From positions 1 to 44,673 of the forward strand of contig CAJWOT010000005.1 in NCBI GenBank assembly GCA_913044215.1: DNA of 44,673 nucleotides, read 5' to 3'. The DNA is from an uncultured Rhodospirillaceae bacterium (GTDB lineage: Bacteria > Pseudomonadota > Alphaproteobacteria > UBA8366 > GCA-2717185). Numbering within the stretch: the stretch's first letter is position 1; every line of letters starts with the position of its first letter. The position numbers were made by a program, and so were the translations under genes. A model generated the notes under the pieces. That model saw only the letters and a program-made list of their open reading frames with translations. It was not told the origin of the DNA and did no database searches. Shown one piece after another: positions 17,633-27,340 of the stretch.

Positions 17633-20600
17633 CTAAAGGTCCTGGACGTCGATGACCCCGGGAATGGCCTTCACCGCTGAGCGGACCGCGACCGAGATCG
17701 CATAGCCCTGCGGCAGGTCCATTTCGATTTCCCGGTCGCCGGCCTCGAGCGTGAGCCGCACCTTGCCCGGCCCCTGCTCGCCATGCTCCCGGAAAACCGT
17801 CGCAAGGCTGCTGAGCGGTGCTTCGTCACGCACGAACACGCGCAATCCCGCCGCGGCCTTCACCGCCGCTTCGTCCAGCGGCTGAATATCCTGCGCGGTC
17901 AAGCGGAACCCGTCGTTCCAGCGCTGCACATCGACCACGGCGATTAACGGCGCGCCGGATTCCAGCAGATCCCGGCTGACCGCCAGCACCTCCGAGAACA
18001 CGGTGACTTCATAGGAACCGGTCGCGTCGGACATCTGAACGAACGCCATCTTGGCGCCGCGGGACGAGGTCGTGAACCGACGAGCCGAAACGATCCCAGC
18101 CAGCTTAATGCGTCCTTCGCTCATGCGGCCCGACGTAACCGAAGCCCACTCAACGACGCCCAGCTTGTCGCAGGTCTTTTTGTAGGACGCCAGCGGATGC
18201 GACGACAGATAGAAGCCGACCGCTTCGAACTCCTGCTGCAGCCGCTCCTGCACCGCCCAATCGTCCATTTCCGGCAACGGCGGTATGACGGCCGCCGTAT
18301 CTTCAACGCCGAACAGATTCACCTGGTTGCTTTCGCGATCGTTTTGCGCGGCGCTAGCATGGCGCACGAGGGTTTCCACCGCTTCGAATACCTGCCGACG
18401 GTTGGGATTAAGGTTGTCAAATGCGCCGGCACGGCCAAGATTTTCGATCTGCCGCTTGTTCATCACCCCGGTATCGAGCCGCCCGGCAAAGTCGAATAGA
18501 GATTCGAAGGGGCCGTTCTCCTTGCGCTCCTGCACGACCGTTTCCATCGCCGCCGCACCGACGTTCTTCAAAGCAGCAAGGGCGTAACGGACGGCGCTCT
18601 CGCTGTCGCTCACCCGTTCCACCGCAAAGTCCACTTCCGACCGGTTTATATCCGGTGGCAACAGAGCGATGCCCATTCGGTCGAGTTCGGCACGGAACAA
18701 GCCGAGTTTATCGGTATTGCCCATATCCTCGCTCATCGACGCGGCGAGGAATTCCACGGGATAGTTGGCTTTCAGATAGGCCGTCTGATAGGCGACCAGC
18801 GCGTAGGCGGCAGCGTGCGACTTGTTGAATCCGTAGCCAGCGAATTTGGCGACCTGATCGAATACCCGTCCGGCGAGCCCCTCCTCGACATCGTTGGCAA
18901 CGGCTCCATCGACAAAGTTGGCCCGCTGCGCGTCCATTTCCGCCTGGATCTTTTTGCCCATGGCGCGGCGCAGCAGATCGGCGCCACCGAGGCTGAAACC
19001 CGACAGGGTCTGCGCGATCTGCATCACCTGTTCCTGGTAGATCATGATGCCGTAGGTTTCCTTCAGGATCCCTTCCAGCGACGGATGCAGATAATCCGGC
19101 TCTTCCTCACCATGCTTGCGCCTGATGTAGCTCGGGATATTGTCCATCGGACCCGGCCGGTACAGCGCCACGACGGCGATGATGTCTTCGAAACGGTCGG
19201 GTTTCAGCTTCTTCAGCACGTCCCGCAGGCCCGAACTTTCCAGCTGAAACACACCGGTCGAATCCGCCTGGCACAACATCTCGAAGGTCTTCTTGTCGTC
19301 GAGCGGCAATTGATCGAGCGCGATGTCGACGCCCCGATCCTTCAGGCGCCTGACAGTACTGGACAGTACGGTCAGCGTCTTCAGGCCCAGAAAGTCGAAT
19401 TTCACCAAGCCCGCCTGTTCGACATATTTCATGTTGAACTGGGTGACAGGCATGGTCGAACGCGAGTCACGATAGAGCGGCACCAGCTCCTGCAACGGCC
19501 GGTCGCCGATCACGACGCCCGCGGCATGGGTCGACGCGTGGCGGTAAAGGCCCTCTAGCTTCAACGACATGCCGACAAGCCTGTCGACCGATGGGTCTTC
19601 CTTGCGCATCTCCTGCAACATCGGCTCGTCGTCCAGCGCCTTTTTCAGGCTGACGGGATTGGCCGGATTGTACGGCACCAGTTTGCTGATCCTGTCGACC
19701 TGGCCGTACGGCATTTCCAGAACCCGGCCGACATCGCGCAGGACGGCGCGCGCTTCCAGCTTTCCGAATGTGATGATCTGGGCAACCCGGTCATAGCCAT
19801 ATTCGTTCTGCACATAGCGGATCACATCATCCCGCCGGTCCTTACAGAAATCGATGTCGAAGTCCGGCATCGACACGCGTTCGGGGTTGAGAAAACGCTC
19901 GAACAGGAGATCGAAGCGCAGCGGGTCGAGATCGGTAATCGTCAGCGCCCAGGCGACGACCGAGCCGGCGCCGGAACCGCGCCCCGGCCCAACCGGAATG
20001 TCCTCATTCTTGGCCCATTGAATGAAGTCGGCGACGATCAGGAAATACCCTGGGAAACCCATTTGCGCGATGACATCGAGCTCATATTGCAGCCGCTCGC
20101 GGTAGGGCTTCGCGATCGCCTCCCGCTCCTCCGCGCTCTGACCTTCCTCGTAGACCTGCCGCTGCAGCCGTTCCTCCAGCCCTTCGGCCGACATCTCTCG
20201 CAGGACTTCTTCCTCGCCCCTGCCCTGCAATTTCGGATAAGGCGGCAGAATCGGCGCCCGCGTATCCGGCATATAGGCGCAACGCTGCGCCACGACGAGC
20301 GTGTTGTCGATCGCTTCCGGCAAATCAGCGAACAACTCGCGCATTTCTTCCGGCGATTTGAAATAATGTTCCGGCGTCACCCGGCGGCGGTCCGTCCTGG
20401 ACACCGTGGCACCCGCCGCAATGCACATCAGCGCATCGTGCGCTTCGTACATGCTGCGGTCAGCAAAAAACACCTCGTTGGTCGCGACCAGAGGCAGGTT
20501 GTGGCTATAGGCCATCTCGATCAATGCCGGTTCGATCTGCTCTTCGTCAGGCTGACCATGGCGCATCAGTTCGACATAGAGCCGGCCATCGAACATAGAT

Positions 20601-21094
20601 GCCAGGCGCAGCAGCATCTCTTCCGCCGCCGGCCTTTGCCCTTCGACCAGCAACCGCCCGACCCCGCCGCTCACGCCGCCTGTTAGGGCGATGAGCCCGG
20701 CATTGCAGGCTTCCAGGTCATCCAGGCTGACCTGCGGAGAATCTTCAGCGGCAGAGCTGAGATAGGAACGACTCACCAATTCGAGAAGGTTTCCATAGCC
20801 TTCCTCCGACTGAGCCAGAAGTACGATCCAATCACTGCCAAGGTTACCACCGCCATGGACATTCGCGTCCTCGCGCTGGATCGCGAGTTGACAGCCAACG
20901 ATCGGCTGGATGCCTTTCCCCCGGGCGGCGAGCGAAAACTCCAGCGCACCGAAGAGATTGCCCGTATCCGCAACACCCACGGCGGGCATGTCGTATTTCG
21001 TGCAAAGTGCGACCAAGTCCGGAATCTTGATCGCGCCCTCGGAGAGCGAGAAGGCGTCGTGCACCCTCAGATGTACGAAATCCGCATGCGCCAT
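17633..21094 (-). CDS. dnaE: DNA polymerase III subunit alpha (DnaE)
   Basis: Replicative DNA polymerase catalytic subunit. The 1153-aa protein is the DnaE1 type in length. It has an N-terminal PHP domain (HLRVHDAFSLSEG, residues 8-20), then the C-family polymerase core. GPGRGSGAGS is at 369-378 and the catalytic acidic motif PDFDIDF at 410-416. The Hha/fingers region, a helix-hairpin-helix region and a C-terminal OB-fold (about 985-1070, region KLAGIVSARR) follow. A clear AGGGAG ribosome site lies 7-8 nt before the ATG. It is 83 nt downstream of lolD; the order lolC/E-lolD-dnaE is conserved in alphaproteobacteria. It is not the shorter error-prone DnaE2, because it is not next to imuA/imuB and keeps the PHP and C-terminal regions. 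Confidence 0.97.
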   Translation of the reverse strand: MAHADFVHLRVHDAFSLSEGAIKIPDLVALCTKYDMPAVGVADTGNLFGALEFSLAARGKGIQPIVGCQLAIQREDANVHGGGNLGSDWIVLLAQSEEGYGNLLELVSRSYLSSAAEDSPQVSLDDLEACNAGLIALTGGVSGGVGRLLVEGQRPAAEEMLLRLASMFDGRLYVELMRHGQPDEEQIEPALIEMAYSHNLPLVATNEVFFADRSMYEAHDALMCIAAGATVSRTDRRRVTPEHYFKSPEEMRELFADLPEAIDNTLVVAQRCAYMPDTRAPILPPYPKLQGRGEEEVLREMSAEGLEERLQRQVYEEGQSAEEREAIAKPYRERLQYELDVIAQMGFPGYFLIVADFIQWAKNEDIPVGPGRGSGAGSVVAWALTITDLDPLRFDLLFERFLNPERVSMPDFDIDFCKDRRDDVIRYVQNEYGYDRVAQIITFGKLEARAVLRDVGRVLEMPYGQVDRISKLVPYNPANPVSLKKALDDEPMLQEMRKEDPSVDRLVGMSLKLEGLYRHASTHAAGVVIGDRPLQELVPLYRDSRSTMPVTQFNMKYVEQAGLVKFDFLGLKTLTVLSSTVRRLKDRGVDIALDQLPLDDKKTFEMLCQADSTGVFQLESSGLRDVLKKLKPDRFEDIIAVVALYRPGPMDNIPSYIRRKHGEEEPDYLHPSLEGILKETYGIMIYQEQVMQIAQTLSGFSLGGADLLRRAMGKKIQAEMDAQRANFVDGAVANDVEEGLAGRVFDQVAKFAGYGFNKSHAAAYALVAYQTAYLKANYPVEFLAASMSEDMGNTDKLGLFRAELDRMGIALLPPDINRSEVDFAVERVSDSESAVRYALAALKNVGAAAMETVVQERKENGPFESLFDFAGRLDTGVMNKRQIENLGRAGAFDNLNPNRRQVFEAVETLVRHASAAQNDRESNQVNLFGVEDTAAVIPPLPEMDDWAVQERLQQEFEAVGFYLSSHPLASYKKTCDKLGVVEWASVTSGRMSEGRIKLAGIVSARRFTTSSRGAKMAFVQMSDATGSYEVTVFSEVLAVSRDLLESGAPLIAVVDVQRWNDGFRLTAQDIQPLDEAAVKAAAGLRVFVRDEAPLSSLATVFREHGEQGPGKVRLTLEAGDREIEMDLPQGYAISVAVRSAVKAIPGVIDVQDL

Positions 21095-21163
21095 ACGGAT
21101 ACTCCCTGTTTGATCGTTGATGCGTTCTGGGCGACAGAATGCCGAATTGCCGGCCTCAGTTTA

Positions 21164-21178
21164 AGCGGATAATCCGCT
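21164..21178. repeat. Short perfect inverted repeat at the lolD stop codon
   Basis: The arms AGCGGAT and ATCCGCT are exact reverse complements separated by one base, and the repeat runs into the lolD stop. In RNA it would form a 5-bp stem with a 5-nt loop, followed by UUAAA. It may be a weak attenuator or mRNA 3'-end hairpin between lolD and dnaE. It is too short to call a terminator with confidence. Confidence 0.35.
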
Positions 21179-21861
21179 CAGGCGGCCACAAGCACACCGT
21201 CCTCGAGCCGAACGACCCGATCCATCTTCGCCGCCAGTTCCAGATTGTGCGTCGCGATCACGGCGGCCAGACCGCTTTGTCGAACGAAATCAATCAACAA
21301 CCCAAAAACATCTTCAGCCATATGGGCATCGAGATTGCCCGTAGGCTCATCCGCCAACAGCAATCGCGGAGAATTCGCCAATGCACGGGCGATCGCGACC
21401 CGTTGCTGCTCACCGCCGGACAGCCGGGCGGGCCGGTGGCTGGCCCGCTCCGCCAAGCCAACCGATTCGATCAACTCCGTCGCGCGTTCCCGCGCTGCAC
21501 GCCGGACGCGGCCGGTGATCATCTGCGGCAGCATGACATTCTCCAGGGCGGAGAACTCCGGCAGCAGGTGATGGAACTGATATACGAACCCGATCTCGTT
21601 ACGGCGCACGGCGGTCCGCTCGCCATCGGACATCGCTCCGCAGGCGCGCCCGGCGATACGGACTTCACCCCCATCCGGTAGTTCGAGCAGCCCGGCAACA
21701 TGCAGCAAGGTCGACTTCCCGGCGCCGGACGGACCGATCAGTCCGACCAGCTCTCCAGCCGGAACCTTCAGCGATGCCCCACGGATCACTTCGAGCGCCG
21801 TCTCAACCTGTTTATAGGTCCGAACGACCGCATCCAATTCGAGGATCGCCGGATCACTCAT
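21178..21861 (-). CDS. lolD: Lipoprotein-releasing ABC transporter ATPase (LolD)
   Basis: Cytoplasmic ATPase of the LolCDE-type complex, which extracts mature lipoproteins from the inner membrane and hands them to LolA. The 227-aa protein has Walker [10 protein letters not shown] at residues 43-51, the ABC signature LSGGEQQR at 147-154 and Walker B LLLADEP at 167-173. The GNLD that is typical of the MacB/LolD/FtsE group follows. Its start overlaps the permease gene stop by 8 nt, so the two subunits are translated together. Confidence 0.95.
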   Translation of the reverse strand: MSDPAILELDAVVRTYKQVETALEVIRGASLKVPAGELVGLIGPSGAGKSTLLHVAGLLELPDGGEVRIAGRACGAMSDGERTAVRRNEIGFVYQFHHLLPEFSALENVMLPQMITGRVRRAARERATELIESVGLAERASHRPARLSGGEQQRVAIARALANSPRLLLADEPTGNLDAHMAEDVFGLLIDFVRQSGLAAVIATHNLELAAKMDRVVRLEDGVLVAA

Positions 21862-23098
21862 AACGCAGCACTTCCACAGGATCGAGGCGTGCTGCCCGCC
21901 GTGCGGGAAGAATCGAGGCCAAAAACGACAGGGTTAGCGCCATGACGACGACAGCGCCAGCTTCTATCGGATCGATTTTCGCCGGCAGACGCGACAGATA
22001 ATAAACTGTCGAGTCGAACAGGTCGGTTCCCGTCGCCCCCTGAAGCAACTGCCGAAGGGCTTCGATATTCTGTGCAAAGGCGATACCCAATACGCTGCCA
22101 ACAATCGTTCCGACAATGCCGACGCTCGCACCGGTCATGAAGAAGATCCGCAGGATCATCCCCTGGGTCGCCCCCATCGTACGCAGGATGGCGATACCCT
22201 TACCCTTGTCGTTGACCAGCATGATTTGACTGGAAATCACATTGAACACGGCAACGACGATGATCAGCGTCAAGATCAGGAACATGACGACACGCTCGAC
22301 CTGAAGCGCGGTGAAGAAACTCGAATTGACCCGTTGCCAGTCGATCACCCGGTAGCCGCCGCCGATTACCTGGCGAATGTCATACCCGATGCCGTATGCC
22401 CGGTCGGGATTGTCGGTAATCACCTCGATCGATGTCGCTTCGCCCTTCTTACGGAAGAAGATCTGCGCCTGCTTGAACGGCATATAGATGAAAGAGCTAT
22501 CGTACTCCGACATGCCCACATCAAACACGGCCGCGACACGATAAGCTTTCATGCGGGGGACCGTTCCGAAGGCGCTTGGATTGCCGCGCGGCGATACCAA
22601 CGTCACTTTCTGACCAGGCCGCAGCCGCATCGCCTGTGCCATGCGGCTGCCAATGATCACGCCCTTCCCTTCTTCGAAGCCTTCCAAACCACCGGTAACA
22701 ATGCTGTCGGCGAGCAACGGACGGCGCAAGAAGTCCTCTTCCCGCATGCCCCTCACAAGCGCGCCATTGGCCACACCGTTCGCTGTCGCCATCACCTGCC
22801 CTTCGACGATGGGCGCGGCGCTCAAAACACCGGACACTTCCTTGATCTGCGCGGCGATCGCGTCGAATTCGTCAAGGCTCTTCGTGCTGGCGAGGACGTT
22901 GACATGACCGTTTACGCCAAGGATGCGGGACAGCAACTCATGCCGGAAGCCGTTCATAACGGCCATCACGATGATCAGTGTTGCCACACCCAGCGTAATG
23001 CCCGCCAGAGAGAAAAAGGCAATGACGGAGATGAAGCCTTCCTGCCGCCGGGCGCGCAGATAGCGCAGCGCGACGAGACGTTCGAATGCGCCAAACAC
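21854..23098 (-). CDS. lolC: Lipoprotein-releasing ABC transporter permease (LolC/LolE family)
   Basis: Membrane subunit of the lipoprotein-release transporter. The 414-aa protein has one membrane segment near residues 24-48, a large periplasmic domain (about 50-265), and three more segments at about 275-300, 320-345 and 375-400. It ends with [16 protein letters not shown], the MacB/LolC-type cytoplasmic C-terminus. The [18 protein letters not shown] region is typical of LolC/LolE. Only one permease gene is present next to lolD, so the complex may use two copies of the same permease; C versus E cannot be distinguished. It lies 9 nt after proS and overlaps lolD by 8 nt. Confidence 0.93.
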   Translation of the reverse strand: MFGAFERLVALRYLRARRQEGFISVIAFFSLAGITLGVATLIIVMAVMNGFRHELLSRILGVNGHVNVLASTKSLDEFDAIAAQIKEVSGVLSAAPIVEGQVMATANGVANGALVRGMREEDFLRRPLLADSIVTGGLEGFEEGKGVIIGSRMAQAMRLRPGQKVTLVSPRGNPSAFGTVPRMKAYRVAAVFDVGMSEYDSSFIYMPFKQAQIFFRKKGEATSIEVITDNPDRAYGIGYDIRQVIGGGYRVIDWQRVNSSFFTALQVERVVMFLILTLIIVVAVFNVISSQIMLVNDKGKGIAILRTMGATQGMILRIFFMTGASVGIVGTIVGSVLGIAFAQNIEALRQLLQGATGTDLFDSTVYYLSRLPAKIDPIEAGAVVVMALTLSFLASILPARRAARLDPVEVLRYE

Positions 23099-23107
23099 GG
23101 TAAAGGC

Positions 23108-24427
23108 CTACCCGGCCAACCGCGTCAGTGCCGCGTCGATACTCAATTCGTCGGTTTCACCGGAGCGGCGGTTTTTAAGCTCGACCTTGCCTTCTTTCAG
23201 CCCGCGCGGCCCGGCAATGAGTTGCCACGGCAAACCGATCAAATCCATATCGGCGAACTTGGCACCGGCCCGCTCTTCACGGTCGTCATAGAGGACTTCC
23301 ACGCCAGCATCGCTCAGCTTCGCATACATGGAGTCACAGGCGGCATCGCACGCCTCGTCCCCGGTGCGCAGATTGACCAGCCCGACCTTGAACGGCGCCA
23401 CCGACTCCGGCCAGATGATGCCCTTGTCGTCGTGGCTCGCTTCGATGATCGCGCCGACCAGGCGCGAGACGCCGATCCCGTAGGACCCCATCTGAACGGG
23501 CACCTCATCACCGTCCGGCGTCGACACGAAGGCGCCCAGCGGTTTGGAATACTTGTCGCCAAAGAAGAAAATATGCCCGACCTCGATGCCGCGAGCAGCC
23601 ACGCGCCGATCCTCCGGCACCTCGCTCTCGAAGCGCGCCGCATCGTGCATATCGTCCGTCGCGGCGTAGAGGCTGGTCCATTCATCGACCAGCGGCTGCA
23701 GATCGGAATCGTAGTCGATATCCCGTTGTAGCACGTCTCGTTCAAGGAAATCGCGGTGACAGAACACCTCACTCTCACCCGTGTCGGCCAGAATGATGAA
23801 TTCGTGGCTCATATCGCCGCCGATCGGTCCGGTCTCCGCCTTCATCGGAATCGCCTGCAGATCCATACGTGCGTAAGTACGCAGGTAGGAGATAAACATC
23901 TTGTTGTAGGCGACCCTGCCCGCATCGGGATCAAGGTCGAAGGAATAGCCGTCCTTCATCAGAAACTCACGGCCGCGCATCACGCCAAAGCGGGGCCGCA
24001 CTTCGTCACGGAACTTCCATTGAATGTGGTACATATTCCGCGGCAGGTGACGGTAACTCTTCACATGAGCACCGAAAATCTCGGTGATCACTTCCTCGTT
24101 CGTGGGGCCGTACAGCATTTCACGATCATGACGGTCGGTGATACGCAGCATTTCCTGCCCGTAATCCTCGTATCGCCCGCTCTGGCGCCACAGATCGGCC
24201 GATTGGATCGTCGGCATCAGCACTTCCTGCGCGCCCGTCGCATTCTGCTCCTCGCGCACGATTTGTTCGATGTTTTTCAGCACCCGAAATCCCAACGGCA
24301 GCCAGGAATAGATCCCGGCGCTCGACTGGCGGATCATGCCGGCGCGCAACATGTAGCGGTGCGAAACGATCTGCGCTTCGCTGGGCGTTTCTTTCAGGGT
24401 CGGAAGAAAGTATTGAGAGAGGCGCAT
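23108..24427 (-). CDS. proS: Proline--tRNA ligase, short alphaproteobacterial type (ProS)
   Basis: Charges tRNA-Pro; a class II synthetase. The 439-aa protein has motif 1 around [18 protein letters not shown] (residues 45-62), motif 2 around [21 protein letters not shown] (residues 138-158), and motif 3 around [11 protein letters not shown]. An anticodon-binding domain follows (about 340-439). It lacks the roughly 180-aa INS editing domain between motifs 2 and 3 that E. coli ProRS (572 aa) uses to clear Ala-tRNA-Pro. Only about 90 residues separate the two motifs. This short form is known in alphaproteobacteria; editing would then need a free-standing deacylase, which is not in the window. 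It precedes lolC/E by 9 nt. Confidence 0.96.
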   Translation of the reverse strand: MRLSQYFLPTLKETPSEAQIVSHRYMLRAGMIRQSSAGIYSWLPLGFRVLKNIEQIVREEQNATGAQEVLMPTIQSADLWRQSGRYEDYGQEMLRITDRHDREMLYGPTNEEVITEIFGAHVKSYRHLPRNMYHIQWKFRDEVRPRFGVMRGREFLMKDGYSFDLDPDAGRVAYNKMFISYLRTYARMDLQAIPMKAETGPIGGDMSHEFIILADTGESEVFCHRDFLERDVLQRDIDYDSDLQPLVDEWTSLYAATDDMHDAARFESEVPEDRRVAARGIEVGHIFFFGDKYSKPLGAFVSTPDGDEVPVQMGSYGIGVSRLVGAIIEASHDDKGIIWPESVAPFKVGLVNLRTGDEACDAACDSMYAKLSDAGVEVLYDDREERAGAKFADMDLIGLPWQLIAGPRGLKEGKVELKNRRSGETDELSIDAALTRLAG

Positions 24428-24496
24428 CGCGGCTGCTCGCTTGGGAAATTCACGGGTTCGCCGCGAATGTAGTTATTGCCCGGAAGCTTGTCCACG

Positions 24497-24913
24497 CTAC
24501 TTCGCGTCGCGGAGCCGGTCCTTGCATTTCCTGGAAATGCGCCGTGTTTCCGCGCGCGTCAGCGGTTTGCCGTTGAAGGTTGCGCGGCGGGTCTTCATAT
24601 CGAAGCTGACTTTGCCGACCTCTAGTGACGTTTCACCGAACCGGACAGCGCCGCCTTTCAACGGGTTCAGCGCCACGGAGAACTCGATCGCCTTGGGAAC
24701 GATGTCGCACAAATCAGGCGACGCGTCGACATCCACCGGTACAACTTTCTTGCCGCGCACATCGACACCGGGCTGATAGGCCACATCTGCTGAGGGGTGA
24801 TGCTCGACAATCCTGATGCAATCCGAAGTCGTCACGCGGATCGCCGTATCTTCGGCTGCCTGCGCGCCGGCGGCGGCCAACGACACCAATATGAGAAGTG
24901 CAATGCGTATCAT
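24497..24913 (-). CDS. Conserved secreted protein of unknown function
   Basis: I do not recognise a named family. The 138-aa product has a clear signal peptide (MIRIALLILVSLAAAGAQA, cleavage near residue 19-20) with no lipobox cysteine, so a soluble periplasmic protein is predicted. The mature part has three cysteines (32, 69, 130), an HHPSADVAYQPGVDV stretch at 38-52 and a basic C-terminal tail. The AYQPGVDV-type motif looks like one I would expect in small secreted proteins of related alphaproteobacteria, but this is recollection and untested. A GAGG ribosome site precedes the ATG. It lies between DUF1467 (66 nt) and proS (69 nt). Confidence 0.8.
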   Translation of the reverse strand: MIRIALLILVSLAAAGAQAAEDTAIRVTTSDCIRIVEHHPSADVAYQPGVDVRGKKVVPVDVDASPDLCDIVPKAIEFSVALNPLKGGAVRFGETSLEVGKVSFDMKTRRATFNGKPLTRAETRRISRKCKDRLRDAK

Positions 24914-24979
24914 GACTGATCCTCAAAATGACGAAGTCATGGAAACGGTCTTACAAAAATCGGGCCAAATTGCGGTTCG

Positions 24980-25219
24980 CTAAACGCTATCCCGGATACT
25001 GATCCAACCGAGATCGACAGCAACCCAGGCAAGCGCCGTGATCACGACGGCGATCCCCGTTGTGACGGCAACCTTCAGCCAGAGCCGGGGGTTTTCCGGT
25101 GCGCCCGCCTCATGGCCCGGTTCGGGGTCATCCTGGCGCCGGACACCCCAGGGCAACACCATGAAGAACACCATCCACCAGGAGATGATGAACGTGATAC
25201 CGGTGCCGACCCAACCCAT
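24980..25219 (-). CDS. DUF1467 family small membrane protein
   Basis: A 79-aa protein with two hydrophobic segments (about residues 5-24 and 48-70). They are joined by a charged loop after the conserved WWMVFFMVLPWGVRRQ stretch, the recognisable feature of DUF1467. Function is unknown. It sits 6 nt after mce and before the proS-lol-dnaE series, a position where this family is commonly seen in alphaproteobacteria, so it probably belongs to the inner membrane and is co-transcribed with mce. Confidence 0.88.
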   Translation of the reverse strand: MGWVGTGITFIISWWMVFFMVLPWGVRRQDDPEPGHEAGAPENPRLWLKVAVTTGIAVVITALAWVAVDLGWISIRDSV

Positions 25220-25225
25220 GCGCCG

Positions 25226-25630
25226 CTAGACCTGCTCTAACTCGACAAGCGTGCCGGCAAAATCTTTCGGATGCAGAAACAGAACCGGCTTGTCATGCGC
25301 GCCATTCTTCGGCTCGCCATCGCCCAGCACCCGCGCGCCCTGCGCAACCAAACGGTCGCGGGCCGCCAAGATATCCGAAACTTCGTAGCAAACATGATGC
25401 ATGCCGCCGGACGGGTTCTTGTCGAGGAAGGATTGGATCGGCGACCCCTCACCCAGCGGGTGCAGCAATTCGATCTTGCTGTTGTCCAGTTCAACAAAGA
25501 CGACCGTGACGCCGTGCGCCGGCAGATCTTCCGGCTCGGTCACGGTGGCGCCCAGCGCATCGCGATACATCGCGCGCGCGGCCTCCAGGTCCGGAACGGC
25601 TATCGCCACATGGTTCAAACGACCGATCAT
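25226..25630 (-). CDS. mce: Methylmalonyl-CoA epimerase
   Basis: Interconverts (2R)- and (2S)-methylmalonyl-CoA, linking propionyl-CoA breakdown to succinyl-CoA. The 134-aa protein is a two-module VOC fold. Likely metal ligands are His7 (NHVAIAV), His78/His79 (MHHVCYEV) and Glu130 (LVELEQ). FLHPKDFAGTLVELEQ near the C-terminus is typical of the family and separates it from glyoxalase I. No mutase or carboxylase gene is in the window. It is 6 nt from DUF1467 and 30 nt downstream of rnj. Confidence 0.93.
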   Translation of the reverse strand: MIGRLNHVAIAVPDLEAARAMYRDALGATVTEPEDLPAHGVTVVFVELDNSKIELLHPLGEGSPIQSFLDKNPSGGMHHVCYEVSDILAARDRLVAQGARVLGDGEPKNGAHDKPVLFLHPKDFAGTLVELEQV

Positions 25631-25660
25631 CGCCTCGACTCCAGAATTCCAAGCCCACTC

Positions 25661-27340
25661 TTATAAGCGGACAAGATGTACATCAACCGTCGGCCGCTTG
25701 CCACAGAGCGCGCGCAGCCGGCGCCGGACGGCGAGGCGCACGGCCTCATGCACGTGATCGTCCTTCAGCCGGGATTTGCGTGGCAGATCGTCGACCGCAT
25801 CCGCGGCTGAATCGATCAATGAGTCGGCGATCTCGTAATCTTCTTCCAAGTCGAAGACGCCATGCGTGGAGACCTGTGGATCAGCCTGCAGTTCACCCGT
25901 CTCGTCGATCACGACGGTGACCACAGCGGCGCCGCTGTGCAGCATCTTGCGGCGTTCGCGTAGTGCACCGCTGCCCATCGATATCAGGCGGTTGCCGTCC
26001 AACGCCAACCGGCCGCTGAACACCTCGTCCACGACCTCTGCCTGTCCCGGCGCAAGTTTGAGCAGCGTGCCGTTCGGCGCCAGATGTGCCTCCGGCACCT
26101 GACATTCCTGCGCCAATTGCGCATGCGCCTGCATGTGCCGCATCTCACCATGCACGGGCACGGCGATTTTCGGCCGGATCCATTGATACATCTGCGCCAG
26201 CTCATCGCGCGCCGGGTGGCCGGACACGTGGATATGCTTCTCGTCATGGGTGGTCAGCAGCTCCACGCCCCGTTCCGTCAACCGGTTCTGCAAGCGGCCG
26301 ATGGACTTCTCGTTGCCCGGGATGACGCGGCTGGAAAAGATCACCGCATCGCCGCGATCGAGAGCCACATCGGGATGGTCGTCGCGGGCGATCCGGGCCA
26401 GCGCGGAGCGCGGTTCACCCTGGCTGCCGGTACATATCAGCAGGACCTTGTCACGCGGCAACAGCGCCGCCTCCTTCGGCGACAGGAAGCGCGGAATATC
26501 GGTCAGATAACCGTTCTCTTGCGACGCCTCATAGAACCGCCACAGGGACCGGCCGACCAGACCGACGCTGCGATCATGCGCCGCCGCGGCGTGCGCTATC
26601 GAATCGAGCCGGGCCACGTTCGATGCGAAACAGGCGACGACGACGCGATTGTCGAAGCGGCCGATCATGTCCGTCAGCGTGTCACGCACCTCCCCTTCCG
26701 ACCCGGAACTGCCCTGCACCAACACGTTGGTCGAGTCGCAGACCATCGCCAGGATGCCTTCCTCGCCCGCGCGGATCAGTGCCGCCTCGTCCGTGCTGGG
26801 CCCGACTCTCGGGTCGGGGTCGAGCTTCCAGTCGCCGGTATGCATCACCGACCCGGCACCGGTGCGGATGACGCAGGCGTTGGGTTCCGGAATCGAATGG
26901 GTCAGCGTGATCAGCTCGATATTGAACGGTCCAACGTCAAACCGGCCGGACAGCGGAATTTCCGTGATCGGCGCCTTGTCCTTGAGCCCCGCTTCGGCAA
27001 GCTTGCGCCGCAGAATGCTCGCGGTAAACGGCGTCGCATAAAGCGGACAGCGCAGACGCGGCCACAAATGGGGCACGGCCCCAATATGATCTTCATGCGC
27101 GTGGGTCAAAACCAGACCGGCCAGCGTGTCGGCGCGTTCCTCGATGAAGGTCGGGTCGGGCATGATCACATCAATGCCGGGCGTCTCCTCATCGCCGAAT
27201 GTGATACCCAGGTCGACCATCAGCCACGCCCCCGCATGGCCGTAGAGGTTGAGGTTCATGCCGATCTCGCCAGCGCCGCCGAGCGACAGGAACAGCAGTT
27301 CATCGTCGCCGGGTTCACCGGCTTCCGCGTAACTGCTCAT
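25661..27340 (-). CDS. rnj: Ribonuclease J
   Basis: Metallo-beta-lactamase/beta-CASP nuclease with 5'-3' exo- and endonuclease activity in mRNA decay and rRNA maturation. The 559-aa protein has LGGAGEIGMNLNLY near residue 20 and the zinc motif HAHEDH at 80-85. CTGSQGEPRSAL near residue 305 and the VSGHPARDEL stretch near 370 belong to the beta-CASP and later motifs. A C-terminal domain completes the protein. Length matches single-copy alphaproteobacterial RNase J. The ATG overlaps the coaX stop as ATGA, so coupling with coaX is likely. RNase J alongside RNase E is the known alphaproteobacterial state; no rne is in the window. Confidence 0.95.
   Translation of the reverse strand: MSSYAEAGEPGDDELLFLSLGGAGEIGMNLNLYGHAGAWLMVDLGITFGDEETPGIDVIMPDPTFIEERADTLAGLVLTHAHEDHIGAVPHLWPRLRCPLYATPFTASILRRKLAEAGLKDKAPITEIPLSGRFDVGPFNIELITLTHSIPEPNACVIRTGAGSVMHTGDWKLDPDPRVGPSTDEAALIRAGEEGILAMVCDSTNVLVQGSSGSEGEVRDTLTDMIGRFDNRVVVACFASNVARLDSIAHAAAAHDRSVGLVGRSLWRFYEASQENGYLTDIPRFLSPKEAALLPRDKVLLICTGSQGEPRSALARIARDDHPDVALDRGDAVIFSSRVIPGNEKSIGRLQNRLTERGVELLTTHDEKHIHVSGHPARDELAQMYQWIRPKIAVPVHGEMRHMQAHAQLAQECQVPEAHLAPNGTLLKLAPGQAEVVDEVFSGRLALDGNRLISMGSGALRERRKMLHSGAAVVTVVIDETGELQADPQVSTHGVFDLEEDYEIADSLIDSAADAVDDLPRKSRLKDDHVHEAVRLAVRRRLRALCGKRPTVDVHLVRL

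Noticed and set aside
22226-23731. 501-codon open frame on the plus strand opposite lolC/E and proS
   Set aside because: Spans two real genes in antisense and has an Arg/His/Asp-rich shadow composition.
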